Shown here one piece after another: positions 25,763 to 36,061 of a stretch of 64,000 nucleotides of DNA; positions within the stretch are counted from its first letter, which is position 1; each line of letters starts with the position of its first letter. The notes below the pieces were generated by a model that saw only the letters and a list, made by a program, of their open reading frames with translations, did not search any database and was not told where the DNA came from. The position numbers and the translations under genes are program-made. Source of the DNA: Paracoccus albicereus (GTDB lineage: Bacteria > Pseudomonadota > Alphaproteobacteria > Rhodobacterales > Rhodobacteraceae); the NCBI RefSeq assembly GCF_024359525.1, contig NZ_JAKZEU010000007.1, positions 1-64,000 on the forward strand. Direction: 5' to 3'.

Positions 25763-26832
25763 GGAGCGCGGGTTAGTCACTTTCGGTCCAACAGTCCGAC
25801 CGGTCCAACCGGTTAGCGACATCCCTCCGCAGACGCTGCTGACGGTGAGGATGCTTCCCCAGCTGCCTGAACGCCGTCGAAACGTCCGATAGCCCTGCTC
25901 TGTCAGCGTGCCGCACGTGTCTCTCGTCGACCCTCGCGGATCACGATCCTCCGGCCATATCCACAGAATATGTGGGACCACGAGGCTCCGGGTTTCAGGC
26001 CGATAGAATCGGCAAGCAGACAAGGAACTTCGATCGCATTTTGACCATCCCCATGACACGTTCTATACGCCTGACGCCAGCGCCCGCAGATCATCGGAGA
26101 CCTTTCGCGGATCAGCGGCATGTGCGGAGACGATCTGTTTAAAGAGCGGCCCTGAGCCTCCGGAAATCTCCGTCTTCAAAGCGGAGCATCGCAACGCGCG
26201 CGCCCGGAGTGATAGCTATCCATTCCACATCTTCAGCGCATCGTGTCCCTGCAGCCCCCTTCGGACCAGCGACGGATTTGGCGCGAGACTTGGCACCAGC
26301 AGGCGGACGGTGCGAAGGGCCAGAAAGGGCGGAGAGCCGACTTGCGGCAGTGCGGCGCAGCATTGGCAACAATCTGTATAAGCCGACATTCAGGGGCAAG
26401 ATCACGAGAGACCGGCACGAGCTAATGGTCGGGCGGGATTTGCACCTACGACCTTCAGGTTATGAGCAGATCAGAGGCGAAATTCGGGCACCCCGTAATT
26501 TCAGTATGTTACGGGACAATCGATTGATTTATTGCGATTTCCATGCCGACGCTCAACTGCATTGAGCGACATCTGACGGAACAACCTGCACGAGAACTGC
26601 AGCCAAGGGTTGAGGTGGCGTTGAGGTAGATGATTTTTCCAGCATCGTAAGTCTGACAACAAAAGTGCGGCCCATGCGTTGCCAGCAAGAGAGGGCCCGC
26701 TGAGAAGAAAACTCACATCTCCAACGGTTGTCGTTTATGTCGTCGCCCTGATGGAAAGCCGCGTCATCTGTTTTGGACTACCCTGATCGGGCTGAAACCG
26801 AAATTTCAAACCCACACGCCACCTCCTCAACC
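25763..26832. other. Gene-poor 1.07 kb junction between the mobilisation block and the copper island
   Basis: Open frames here are short and lack family features. The notable contents are an inverted repeat TCCACA-GAATA-TGTGGG at 25960-25976 with a DnaA-like nonamer, and the initiator-tRNA fragment at 26424-26466. The region probably holds the former right boundary of the mobilisable element. Confidence 0.5.
26424..26466 (-). other. 3'-half fragment of initiator tRNA(fMet), likely attachment-site remnant
   Basis: On the minus strand the bases from 26466 down read CTCATAACCTGAAGGTCGTA, then GGTGCAAATCC. This is the CAU anticodon loop, variable loop and T-arm of bacterial tRNA(fMet), with one change in the T-loop. 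The 3' side after the T-loop (CCCGCCCGAC) no longer pairs properly with the T-stem, and no D-arm or 5' acceptor strand is found upstream, so it is not a working tRNA. Integrases often use the 3' half of a tRNA gene, so this looks like one att site of an excised or decayed element. Confidence 0.6.
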
Positions 26833-29196
<2,364 letters not shown>

Positions 29197-29212
29197 GACT
29201 CTCTCCCGGCAG

Positions 29213-29229
29213 ATACCTATAGGGGGTAT
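29213..29229. promoter_or_regulatory. CsoR-type operator half, ATACC-N7-GGTAT
   Basis: Inverted repeat with a G-tract centre (TATAGGGGG) starting 17 bases before the copA start codon. G-tract pseudo-palindromes with TAC...GTA ends are what CsoR-family copper repressors bind. Its position within the copA leader fits repression. Confidence 0.6.
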
Positions 29230-29242
29230 ATCAGACTTGCTC

Positions 29243-29261
29243 TATACCCCTTGAGGGTATA
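29243..29261. promoter_or_regulatory. CsoR-type operator, TATACCC-N5-GGGTATA
   Basis: A perfect seven-base inverted repeat around CTTGA, in the centre of the gap between copA and csoR. It can serve both divergent promoters and allow csoR autoregulation. It is 14 bases from the first operator. Confidence 0.72.
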
Positions 29262-29296
29262 GCACAAGCCGCAGATGTTGAAGTTCGGAGCCCTCC

Positions 29297-29578
29297 TTGG
29301 CGCATGACAAGCAGAACCGAGACGCGATCCTGAAGCGGCTTTCCCGCCTGAACGGTCAGGTGCAGGGCGTCTCGCGTATGGTCGAGGATGGGCGCTATTG
29401 CGTCGATATCCTGAACCAGACCGCCGCCATCCGGTCTGCCCTGCGCGGCGTCGAACGCCTGCTGATCGAGGATCACGCGCGAAGTTGCATGGAAGACGCG
29501 ATCCAATCCGGCGATCAGGACCGGCAGCGGGTGATGTTCCGCGAGGTCGTCGAGCTGATGGAAAAGGTGCGCGACTGA
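29297..29578 (+). CDS. csoR: CsoR-family copper-sensing repressor
   Basis: A 93-residue all-helical DUF156/CsoR-family regulator. The conserved line KRLSRLNGQVQGVSRMVEDG is followed by YCVDIL, DHARSC and EVVELMEKVR. The Cys (residue 35), His-Asp neighbourhood and second Cys give the C-H-C site for Cu(I). Copper binding releases DNA. The start is a TTG at 29297 (no closer ATG exists in frame). It shares its promoter region with copA, and its TGA overlaps the ATG of the next gene by one base. Confidence 0.92.
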   Translation: MAHDKQNRDAILKRLSRLNGQVQGVSRMVEDGRYCVDILNQTAAIRSALRGVERLLIEDHARSCMEDAIQSGDQDRQRVMFREVVELMEKVRD

Positions 29579-29901
29579 TGCGCCTGCTGCTGTCGGTCGT
29601 GCTTGCCGCCCTGCTGGCGGTGACGATGCCGCTGGCCCTGACCGGCGCCGCCTCGGCGGAGGCATCGCCGATGGCCTCGATGGCCGAAACATCCGCGTCG
29701 CCAGTCGCGCATGAATGCTGCACCACGCAGCCGGATTCTCCACATGGCGACTGTGCGGCCTGTGCCGTCATCGGCCATGCCGAAGTCACGGCGAACGCGG
29801 CCCGGTTGCCACGCCGAATCCGGCACATTCCCCCGCTGCAGGATATGAAATCCGCCAGGCCGCGTTTGCCGCTGCCCCCTCCGCGATCCGCTGCTCTCTG
29901 A
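29578..29901 (+). CDS. Small exported Cys/His-bearing protein of a copper operon
   Basis: A 107-residue protein with a signal peptide (about residues 1-25, ending ASAEA) and a Cys cluster, HECCTTQ followed by HGDCAACAVIGH. The C-terminus is basic and Pro-rich. Start and csoR stop are coupled (TGATG). No family is certain; small proteins with a similar HxxC...C pattern (DUF2946 type) are common in copper operons. Metal binding in the periplasm is a reasonable guess from the Cys/His set only. A loosely similar exported protein is encoded at 34745-35095. Confidence 0.6.
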   Translation: MRLLLSVVLAALLAVTMPLALTGAASAEASPMASMAETSASPVAHECCTTQPDSPHGDCAACAVIGHAEVTANAARLPRRIRHIPPLQDMKSARPRLPLPPPRSAAL

Positions 29902-29994
29902 CGCCACATGGCCCGAGTGGCCACAAGTCGATCAACTGCGCCATGACAGGGATGAATGACCCTACGGCGCGCAACATCCCGAAGGACATCAGAT

Positions 29995-30474
29995 ATGAGC
30001 AACCCCAATTTCTCGCGTCGCGGGGCGATCCTTGCGGTCGCGGCGATACTGTCGACAACCTCTACCCTTGCCTTCGCCGCCACCGGCTCGGATGCAAAGC
30101 CGAACCTGCTGAGTGTCACCAAGGACCCCGGCTGCGGCTGCTGCGGCGCCTGGGCCGACCTTGCCATCGAGGCGGGGTTTGAGGTCGAAATCACTGAGGC
30201 CAGCGACTATGTCGGCATGAAGCGCGACGCCGCTGTGCCCGAAAACCTGTGGTCCTGCCACACGACCCGGATCGGCGGCTATATCGTCGAGGGCCATGTG
30301 CCCTTCGCGGCCATAACGCAGCTTCTGGATCAGCGTCCCGACATCTCCGGGATCGCCGTGCCGGGGATGCCCGCCGGCTCTCCGGGCATGGGCGGCGGGG
30401 TCGAGGCCACCGCCGAGGTCATCGCCTGGGGCGGCATTGCCGGTGACGGGCGCGCCTTTCCGCTGGACGGATAA
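29995..30474 (+). CDS. DUF411 periplasmic metal-binding protein
   Basis: A 159-residue protein with a signal peptide (to about residue 28) and the DUF411 signature. The signature comprises TKDPGCGCCGAWADL, then GMKRDAAVPENLWSCHT, IGGYIVEGHVP and the late GIAVPGMPAGSPGM. The CGCC pair, Cys in SCHT and Met-rich end fit copper binding. These proteins are regularly found with copper ATPases and multicopper oxidases and are thought to shuttle copper. The start at 29995 gives the signal peptide directly. The next gene, a cytochrome c, follows after three bases. Confidence 0.88.
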   Translation: MSNPNFSRRGAILAVAAILSTTSTLAFAATGSDAKPNLLSVTKDPGCGCCGAWADLAIEAGFEVEITEASDYVGMKRDAAVPENLWSCHTTRIGGYIVEGHVPFAAITQLLDQRPDISGIAVPGMPAGSPGMGGGVEATAEVIAWGGIAGDGRAFPLDG

Positions 30475-30477
30475 CAG

Positions 30478-30933
30478 ATGACGCGCAACGCACTCATCCT
30501 CATCGCGGCGGTCGGTCTGGCCGCTGCGATCCTGATCCTCTGGCGCGGCAGCGCGGCGACTGAGACAGCCGCACAGGATCAGGCCGTCATCGCGCTTGGC
30601 CAGCGGCTCTACGCCGACAACTGTGCCAGTTGCCATGGCGCCGATCTGGAAGGGCAGCCGGACTGGCAGACCCCACTCGCAAATGGCCGCTATCCGGCGC
30701 CCCCGCATAACGAGACCGGCCACACATGGCATCACGCCGACGCGCTTCTGGAACAGATCGTCCGTGACGGCACCGCCGCCGTGGTCGGGGATGGTTATGA
30801 AAGCGACATGCCCGGCTTTTCTGATGTCATGAGCGACGCCGAGATCGCCGCCGTTCTGGCCTATATCAAATCCACCTGGCCGGAACGCGAGCGCGCAATC
30901 CAGAGCCGTATGACCAAGGACAGCGCGTCCTAA
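30478..30933 (+). CDS. Small membrane-anchored cytochrome c (class I)
   Basis: A 151-residue protein with an N-terminal helix (about residues 4-22) that can be an uncleaved anchor or signal, one heme motif CASCHGADLEG at about residue 45 and a Met in DMPGFSDVMSD suitable as distal ligand. It resembles c552-like cytochromes found with DUF411 and copper genes. It may reduce or re-oxidise a copper protein or hand electrons to the chain. It is in an operon with csoR and the DUF411 gene. Confidence 0.85.
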   Translation: MTRNALILIAAVGLAAAILILWRGSAATETAAQDQAVIALGQRLYADNCASCHGADLEGQPDWQTPLANGRYPAPPHNETGHTWHHADALLEQIVRDGTAAVVGDGYESDMPGFSDVMSDAEIAAVLAYIKSTWPERERAIQSRMTKDSAS

Positions 30934-30970
30934 CACCCCGCGCGTCACCACCCCACCCAAGGAGCTTCAC

Positions 30971-31243
30971 ATGAAGAAAAGAACCGCCGCAATCGCGCTG
31001 ACGCTTCTCATCCTAGCAGGATGCGCGGCACAGACGCCTGATATCGCCGTCGAGGAGGCCTGGCCCTATCCGATCCCGAACGAGGTCGTCGCCATCGCCG
31101 GTCCCAATCAAGATCTGACCACGGCTCGCGTCGATCCGGCGGATGACTGCTATTGGTATTACCACGCCGGGCCGGTCGAGACGACGCTGGTGCCGCTGCG
31201 CGCCGCAAATGGCAACCATATCTGCAACGCGCGCACGTCCTGA
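30971..31243 (+). CDS. Small lipoprotein of unknown function
   Basis: A 90-residue protein with a lipobox (ILAGCAAQ; Cys about residue 18). The mature part has ADDCYWYYHAGPVETTLVPL and ends with GNHICNART, giving two Cys that could pair. No family is recognised. It ends the csoR operon and is followed by a strong hairpin that should terminate transcription from both sides. An AAGGAG ribosome site lies eight bases before the ATG. Confidence 0.7.
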   Translation: MKKRTAAIALTLLILAGCAAQTPDIAVEEAWPYPIPNEVVAIAGPNQDLTTARVDPADDCYWYYHAGPVETTLVPLRAANGNHICNARTS

Positions 31244-31252
31244 CACCCGGCA

Positions 31253-31303
31253 TCGCCGGAGGGCGGCCGTTCAGCTGACGGCCGTCACGCTGCCCTCCGG
31301 CGA
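31253..31303. terminator. Large bidirectional hairpin between convergent operons
   Basis: A perfect 12-base inverted repeat, TCGCCGGAGGGC (31253-31264) and GCCCTCCGGCGA (31292-31303), enclosing a second nested pair GGCCGT / ACGGCC. It lies between the lipoprotein stop and the stop of the convergent transpeptidase gene and extends into the last codons of the latter. No T-run follows, so it may be a structured end rather than a classic intrinsic terminator. Confidence 0.65.
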
Positions 31304-31921
31304 ATAGAGATAGGCCGTCGCGCCGATCTGGACCCGTGGATACAGCCCGTTGATATGGGCCATGACCATGCGGACGCAGCCGGAACTGGCGCGGCTGCCG
31401 ATCGAGGTCGGAAATGGCGTGCCGTGAATGCGCAGATAGGTGTCGCGCTCGCCGAGATAGAGATAGAGCGCTCGCGAACCCAGCGCGTTCCGGGGGCCGG
31501 GCTCCATGCCATTTTCATACTGCGCATAGACCTCGGGTTCGCGCTCGATCATGTTCCGGGTCGGGGTCCAGTGCGGCCATTCGGCCTTGCGCTTGATTGT
31601 ATAGGTCCCCGGCTCGTAAAGATCGCCCCGACCGATGGCCACGCCGTAACGCATTGCGGTGCCGCCCTCTTCGATGTGGTACAGGTATCGGGCCACGGCA
31701 TCGACGTGGATATCGCCCGGCACCAGACCGTCATTCGCGACAATCCGCTGCGGCAGGAAACGCTGGTGCAGGCCCCAAGGATTGGGGCCGCCGGCTTCCA
31801 CCTCGGCATCCCAGGCGGCCTTCTGCGCCGCGTCGGGCCAGGTCGAGGCCATAAGCGGGCTGGCGGCGGAGGCCGCGAACAGCGCCGTCGTCGTTCGGAT
31901 GAAATGTCTGCGTGTCAGCAT
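31271..31921 (-). CDS. L,D-transpeptidase (YkuD family), exported, copper-island copy
   Basis: A 216-residue protein with a twin-arginine-like signal (MLTRRHFIRTTTALFAAS) and a YkuD domain with the catalytic line HGTPFPTSIGSRASSGCVRM (Cys in SSGCVRM). The middle part (GDIHVDAVARYLYHIEEGG, AEWPHWTPTRNMIE, GPRNALGSRALYLYL) closely parallels the transpeptidase at 9587-10384. It is the last gene of the minus-strand set that begins near the multicopper oxidase. Its presence in a copper island is notable because L,D-transpeptidases carry a copper-sensitive catalytic Cys. Confidence 0.9.
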   Translation of the reverse strand: MLTRRHFIRTTTALFAASAASPLMASTWPDAAQKAAWDAEVEAGGPNPWGLHQRFLPQRIVANDGLVPGDIHVDAVARYLYHIEEGGTAMRYGVAIGRGDLYEPGTYTIKRKAEWPHWTPTRNMIEREPEVYAQYENGMEPGPRNALGSRALYLYLGERDTYLRIHGTPFPTSIGSRASSGCVRMVMAHINGLYPRVQIGATAYLYSPEGSVTAVS

Positions 31922-32002
31922 GTGATTGCTCCTCGTAATGGTTGTACCTTCAGATGAATGCGGCAAGCGCAGCGGGATCCGCGATTGCCGAACCGTATCG
32001 CA

Positions 32003-32524
32003 TCAGCGCCCATCGACCTCGGGCGTCGCCGCTGGCCCGCCTTCCAGATCGGCGATCAGCGCCTTCATCTCCGCGATTTCCAGCGTCTGGGCCTCGATGA
32101 TGCTGTCCGCCAGCGCCCGCACGCGAGGATCCGAGATATCCGCGCGGGTGGATGTCAGGATCGCAATCGAGTGATGCGGAATCATCGCCTTCATCCAGGC
32201 GGTATCATCGACCGTTGCCTGACTGCGAACCAGAAACAGGCCGAGGGCAAAGGCCAGAATTGAAAGGCCTGCGACGGTCATATTGGCGCGCTGGTTGCGA
32301 TACATCCCAAGCATGAAGGCCAGCATGATCAGCGCCATGGCGCCGCCCATGTAAAGCGCCATCCACATCCGGGTCTGGCTGAAAAAGACATGATCCATCG
32401 CCCAGGTGTTCAGATACATCAGCCCGAACATGATCACCGTCGAGGTAGCGATCATCGCCGCAAAACGGCCATAGCTTCCGCCGCTCTGGCTTCCGTGGCT
32501 ATTGTGTCGATCAGAATTATCCAT
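32003..32524 (-). CDS. DUF305 membrane protein
   Basis: A 173-residue protein with a polar His-containing N-terminus, three hydrophobic helices (about residues 22-40, 52-70, 80-98) and a C-terminal DUF305 segment with AWMKAMIPHHSIAI and ALADSIIEAQTLEIAEMKAL. The MxxHHxxA line is the DUF305 signature, often seen next to copper oxidases and ATPases. The domain is a ferritin-like helical fold that could bind metal through the His pair. It lies 24 bases behind the dsbA-like gene in the same direction. Confidence 0.88.
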   Translation of the reverse strand: MDNSDRHNSHGSQSGGSYGRFAAMIATSTVIMFGLMYLNTWAMDHVFFSQTRMWMALYMGGAMALIMLAFMLGMYRNQRANMTVAGLSILAFALGLFLVRSQATVDDTAWMKAMIPHHSIAILTSTRADISDPRVRALADSIIEAQTLEIAEMKALIADLEGGPAATPEVDGR

Positions 32525-32548
32525 AGCGTTGTCCTTTCGTGAAATGCT

Positions 32549-33166
32549 TCAATTGCCACGCGAGGCCGCAACCAGTTCGGCCAGTTCCGTTGATGAAATG
32601 GCGCCAAAGCGCGAATCCGATCCGGCGATGAAGGTGGGTGTGCCGACAAGCCCCATCGCCTCGGCCAGCGCATTGGACTGCTGGATATGTTGGGCAATCT
32701 CCGGGCCGCCCATATCGCGCTGCAACTGCTGAGTGTCTAAACCCATGGATCGCGCAACACGCAGGACGCTGGCCCTTTCGGCCCGGGGTTTCTGACTCAT
32801 CAAGGCGCGATGAAAGTCGGCGTAGCGGCCCTGCTTGCGCGACGCCAGCGCCGCGCGGGCCGCGAAAACCGAACCCTCGCCAAAGACCGGCCATTCCCGC
32901 ATCACCATCCGCAAGCCGGGATCGGCTCCTAACACGGCATCCACCACTGGCATCATCGCACGGCAGAACTGGCAGTTATAGTCGAAGAACTCGATCAGAG
33001 TCGCATCGCCGTCAGGATTGCCGAAGATCGGCGCATTCGCGTCATGTTCAAGCTGCCTGCGGAATTCGGGTGGAAGCGAATGACCAGCCCAAGATAGGCG
33101 CGGTGCGATGGCCATCGCCGGGGCGGTAAGGGCCAGGGTCAGGATCATGCGTCGCTGAAACATCAT
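32549..33166 (-). CDS. DsbA-family thiol:disulfide oxidoreductase, copper-island copy
   Basis: A 205-residue thioredoxin-fold protein with an export signal (first 26 residues) and active site NCQFC in FFDYNCQFCRAMM. The cis-Pro region is GTPTFIAGSD. The line ANAPIFGNPDGDATLIEFFD is the same as in the protein at 8964-9590 (GPVMGNPDGDVTIVEYFD), so the two are close paralogues. It sits 11 bases behind the multicopper oxidase gene. It may protect or form disulfides when copper oxidises periplasmic thiols. Confidence 0.9.
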   Translation of the reverse strand: MMFQRRMILTLALTAPAMAIAPRLSWAGHSLPPEFRRQLEHDANAPIFGNPDGDATLIEFFDYNCQFCRAMMPVVDAVLGADPGLRMVMREWPVFGEGSVFAARAALASRKQGRYADFHRALMSQKPRAERASVLRVARSMGLDTQQLQRDMGGPEIAQHIQQSNALAEAMGLVGTPTFIAGSDSRFGAISSTELAELVAASRGN

Positions 33167-33176
33167 GTCACTCCCG

Positions 33177-34673
33177 TCACGCCGAGACCGCGAACGTCGT
33201 CATCATGCCGCTGGCAAGATGCGGCATGTGGTGACAATGCAGCATCCATTCCGCCGCCTCGCCCGCATCCAGCGCCACCGTGACCATCGACATGGGCGGC
33301 ACATAGACCGTGTCGCGCAATGCACCGGAAAACCGTCTGCCATTGATCGCGACAACTTGGAAATGATGGCCATGCAGATGCATGGGATGGCCCATCATCG
33401 ACATGTTGTGGAACATGATCTCGACCCGCTGGCCTGTTTTGGCCGTAACCGGAATCCGATCCTCGAACACGCGGTCGTTGATGGTCCAGCGATAGGGCTG
33501 CATCTGCCCGCCCAGCATCACCATGGGTGATGCATCGGCAACTCGTTCCGTCAGCGGAGCAACGGCCCGCAAGGCGGCTTCCTGTGCAAGGTCGATATCG
33601 AATGCAGGTGCGGCCTCGTCTGCCATTCCAAGCATGACCGGCACCTTGGCGCCAGCGGTCGCAAGGATAAGGCCGGTGCGCTCCTGCGCGCCTTCGCGCA
33701 GAGCAAGGATCGGCCATGCGCCGCCTCCGGTGGGCAGGTCAAGCTCGATATCCAGGCGCTGCCCCATGGCCAGACCAAAGCGCGTTCCTGGCAAGGGCTG
33801 CACCGGCTGGCCATCCACCGCAACAAGCCGACCCGGAACCTCGCCGCTGTCGAGCCAGAATACCGTGGCCGCAGCCCCGTTGATGACCCGCAGCAGGACC
33901 CGGCCACCCTTTTCTACCCGCACAACTTCCGGGTCGCTCAAGGTGCGGTCATTCACCAGATAGGCATCGAAATCGAAGTCGTTCAGATCCATCTGCATCC
34001 CGGTCATGCCGGGCATGGACATGCCGCTCATTTCCGACATCACATTCATGGCCATGCCGCCCCCCATGTCATGACCGGCATGGGGATCGGCTGGTTGCGA
34101 CATTTCGGCTTCGGCGGCCTCGTCATGCCCCTTTCCCGAGCGGATTTCGTCCAGCACCTCTTCCGGCGGGCGGAAGGAAAAGTCATGCAGGAACATGGTG
34201 ACCTCTTGCCGATCAGCTCGCAGATCCTCGGGGCGGCGGACGATCAGGGGTGCGGCCAGCAACTGCATCTCCTGAATGGGCACATGGCTGTGCATCCAGT
34301 GCGTGCCTGCTGCGGCCTCAAAATCATAGGCACGCGTCTCTCTTGGCTGCAGCAGCGGCATCGGCATATCGGGAACGCCGTCCTGTGGGTTCGGCGGGAT
34401 CTGTCCATGCCAATGAATGATCGTCGGCTCGGCCAGATCATTGGTCAGATCCAGCAAGAAACGCTGGCCGGGGTCCAGTGTCAGCCCGGGCGTTCCGTTG
34501 CCGTTGATCAGCCCGAAAACCGTGGCGGCGCGGCCATCGATGTCAAGCGTGCGCGTCGTTGCCTGCAATGCCAGCGCGGCTGGCTGCGCAAAGCCCGTGC
34601 GCGGGACGGCAAAAGCTGCGGCCATGGCAGCGGATGCGGTCAGAAAGCCGCGGCGATTCAGCGTGCATGTCAT
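33177..34673 (-). CDS. Multicopper oxidase, CueO/CopA-like, with Met-rich insert
   Basis: A 498-residue laccase-type protein with a Tat-like signal (NRRGFLTASAAMAAAF). All four copper-ligand segments are present: HWHGQIPP, HWMHSHVP, HPMHLHGHHF and the C-terminal HCHHMPHLASGMM. Between domains there is a Met/His-rich stretch (HAGHDMGGGMAMN, then MSEMSGMSMPGMTGM), typical of cuprous oxidases that bind extra Cu(I). It oxidises toxic Cu(I) in the periplasm. It is the leading large gene of the minus-strand copper set (MCO, DsbA, DUF305, transpeptidase). Confidence 0.94.
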   Translation of the reverse strand: MTCTLNRRGFLTASAAMAAAFAVPRTGFAQPAALALQATTRTLDIDGRAATVFGLINGNGTPGLTLDPGQRFLLDLTNDLAEPTIIHWHGQIPPNPQDGVPDMPMPLLQPRETRAYDFEAAAGTHWMHSHVPIQEMQLLAAPLIVRRPEDLRADRQEVTMFLHDFSFRPPEEVLDEIRSGKGHDEAAEAEMSQPADPHAGHDMGGGMAMNVMSEMSGMSMPGMTGMQMDLNDFDFDAYLVNDRTLSDPEVVRVEKGGRVLLRVINGAAATVFWLDSGEVPGRLVAVDGQPVQPLPGTRFGLAMGQRLDIELDLPTGGGAWPILALREGAQERTGLILATAGAKVPVMLGMADEAAPAFDIDLAQEAALRAVAPLTERVADASPMVMLGGQMQPYRWTINDRVFEDRIPVTAKTGQRVEIMFHNMSMMGHPMHLHGHHFQVVAINGRRFSGALRDTVYVPPMSMVTVALDAGEAAEWMLHCHHMPHLASGMMTTFAVSA

Positions 34674-34713
34674 ATGAGTAATCCATCAAACCCCGTGGGG
34701 CGAACAATGTTCG

Positions 34714-34730
34714 GCACCTTGAACAGGTGC
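34714..34730. promoter_or_regulatory. Inverted repeat GCACCT-N5-AGGTGC upstream of the multicopper oxidase
   Basis: A perfect six-base inverted repeat 41 bases before the oxidase start and just after the stop of the next gene upstream. It could be an operator or a short transcription-stopping hairpin. The sequence differs from the CsoR palindromes at 29.2 kb. Confidence 0.4.
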
Positions 34731-34744
34731 GGCAAATCAGGTGT

Positions 34745-35095
34745 TCAGATGGATTTCGGAGGGCGGTATCCGGGGCCGACCAGACGGCCCTCACGTGTCA
34801 CCGCTATAGAGTGCCATTTCAGCGAATGCTCGGTCTCAACAGGCGCAAGTTGCGCGGCAGCAAGCCAGGGCGTAGGTGTGCCGACACATACAATCGCACA
34901 GGCATCGGTCATATCGTGCCGAGAAGGCTCTCCCGAATAACCGTGCTCATGCCCGGCTGTGTCGCCGGGATGGCTGATCGAAGCGACAACTTGATCGGTC
35001 GGCAGTCCGGCTGGGCCAGCACTTTGCCCATGCTGCGTCGCGCCCGCCAACACGAGCAGGACAACAAGCAGAGAACATATCGCGCGGCACACCAT
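34745..35095 (-). CDS. Small exported protein of unknown function, copper island
   Basis: A 116-residue protein with a signal peptide (VCRAICSLLVVLLVLAGA) and a mature part with His residues (GHEHGYSGEPSRHDM) and a Cys pair in DACAIVCVGTP. The C-terminus is ordinary (LVGPGYRPPKSI). It resembles the 107-residue protein at 29578 in layout: signal, His stretch, close Cys pair. A copper-related periplasmic role is inferred from position only. It precedes the multicopper oxidase gene in the same direction with a 71-base gap. Confidence 0.55.
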   Translation of the reverse strand: MVCRAICSLLVVLLVLAGATQHGQSAGPAGLPTDQVVASISHPGDTAGHEHGYSGEPSRHDMTDACAIVCVGTPTPWLAAAQLAPVETEHSLKWHSIAVTREGRLVGPGYRPPKSI

Positions 35096-35329
35096 GTGGT
35101 TGAGTTGGAACCTATGAAACTAGCTTGACAATAAGCAGGACAGGCTCTCGTTGCAATTCACGGAGTAATCAACAGAGGGTGTAGGTTTTTCCCTTCTGAG
35201 CCATTGACCGGCAGCCCTCCCCCTAGGTTCTGCCACCTTCCGCCTCCCCGCCGGTCTGACCGGCGATGCATGACTCGCGATGAGCGCGAGGCTGAGCCTT
35301 GTGTGGGATGCAAGAAGGAGGCGCTGGGC

Positions 35330-35815
35330 GTGGTCAAAAGACTGAGATTGAACGAGAAATCGGTGCGGGAGGCGGTGCCGGAACCGGGCCGGGACTATCA
35401 GATTTTCGACAGCGAGGTGCGGGGATTTGCCATCTGCATCTACCGCTCGGGCAACCGGGCCTTCACGCTGGATTACTGCCATGCCGGACGGCAGCGGCGG
35501 ATGACGCTGGGGCGCTGGCCGGAATGGTCGACGGCAGCGGCGCGGGAACGGGCAAAGGAGCTGCGCCGCAACATCGATGCCGGTGGCGACCCGCTGGGCG
35601 TGAACGAAGACGGGAGGGACGCGCCCGCAAGCTGCAGGGATCGAAACCAACGCCGGTGTGCGCCAACCGGGTCGGCGAGGTGCTCCGAAAGATGTTCACC
35701 TATGCGCAAAGCTGGGCTGGAGTGAGGACAATTCGGCATCGGGATTACGCCGCCGGATCGAGAACCCACGCGAGCGGTTCCTGCCACTGGGGGACCAACA
35801 ATCGTGGTCGGAAGT
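35330..35815 (+). pseudogene. Remnant of a DUF4102-type tyrosine integrase
   Basis: A GTG start with a strong AAGGAGG ribosome site opens a frame that reads as the arm-binding domain of P4-like integrases: VKRLRLNEKSVREAV, DSEVRGFAICIYRSG, YCHAGRQRRMTLGRWPEWS. After DPLGVNEDG the frame shifts, and the sequence jumps to ANRVGEVLRKMFTYAQSW and then, after another shift, DNSASGLRRRIENPRERFLPL. The roughly 70 residues that should separate these pieces are missing, as is the whole catalytic domain. It is a dead integrase with an internal deletion, marking an old insertion next to the copper island. Confidence 0.8.
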
Positions 35816-35929
35816 AAGTGGTTGCCGCTTGCCGTCAACGGGCCAACGTAAAATGCCGCGCCAAGCATGCAATGGCAGGTCTGGTGATTGCTGCAATGTA
35901 GCGCCGAACTGAGCGCAAAAGTCCGCTCT

Positions 35930-36013
35930 GGGCCGAGTGCACGGGTCCGAGGCTGACTGGCACCGCCCCAGATGCAAAGAGCGGCAGATCGACGTGAGGA
36001 GCCCAATTCCGCC
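35930..36013. repeat. Degenerate two-part repeat, copy A
   Basis: GGGCCGAGTGC at 35930-35940 and GATCGACGTGAGGAGCCCAA starting at 35987. The same pair of blocks with similar spacing recurs at 37006-37083 and 37998-38074. Copy A lies just downstream of the catB-type gene. Confidence 0.6.
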
Positions 36014-36061
36014 GATCGCGCGTGCCTTCAGATGAACAACGCGCACGTGTTCTCAGGTGGT

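Noticed and set aside
25406..26059. A 217-codon minus-strand frame across the end of the DUF927 gene
   Set aside because: The first part overlaps strongly supported coding sequence on the other strand and the composition is that of an antisense shadow.
26424..26500. A complete tRNA(fMet) gene
   Set aside because: Only the anticodon-to-T-arm half is present; the 5' half is absent and the T-stem no longer pairs.
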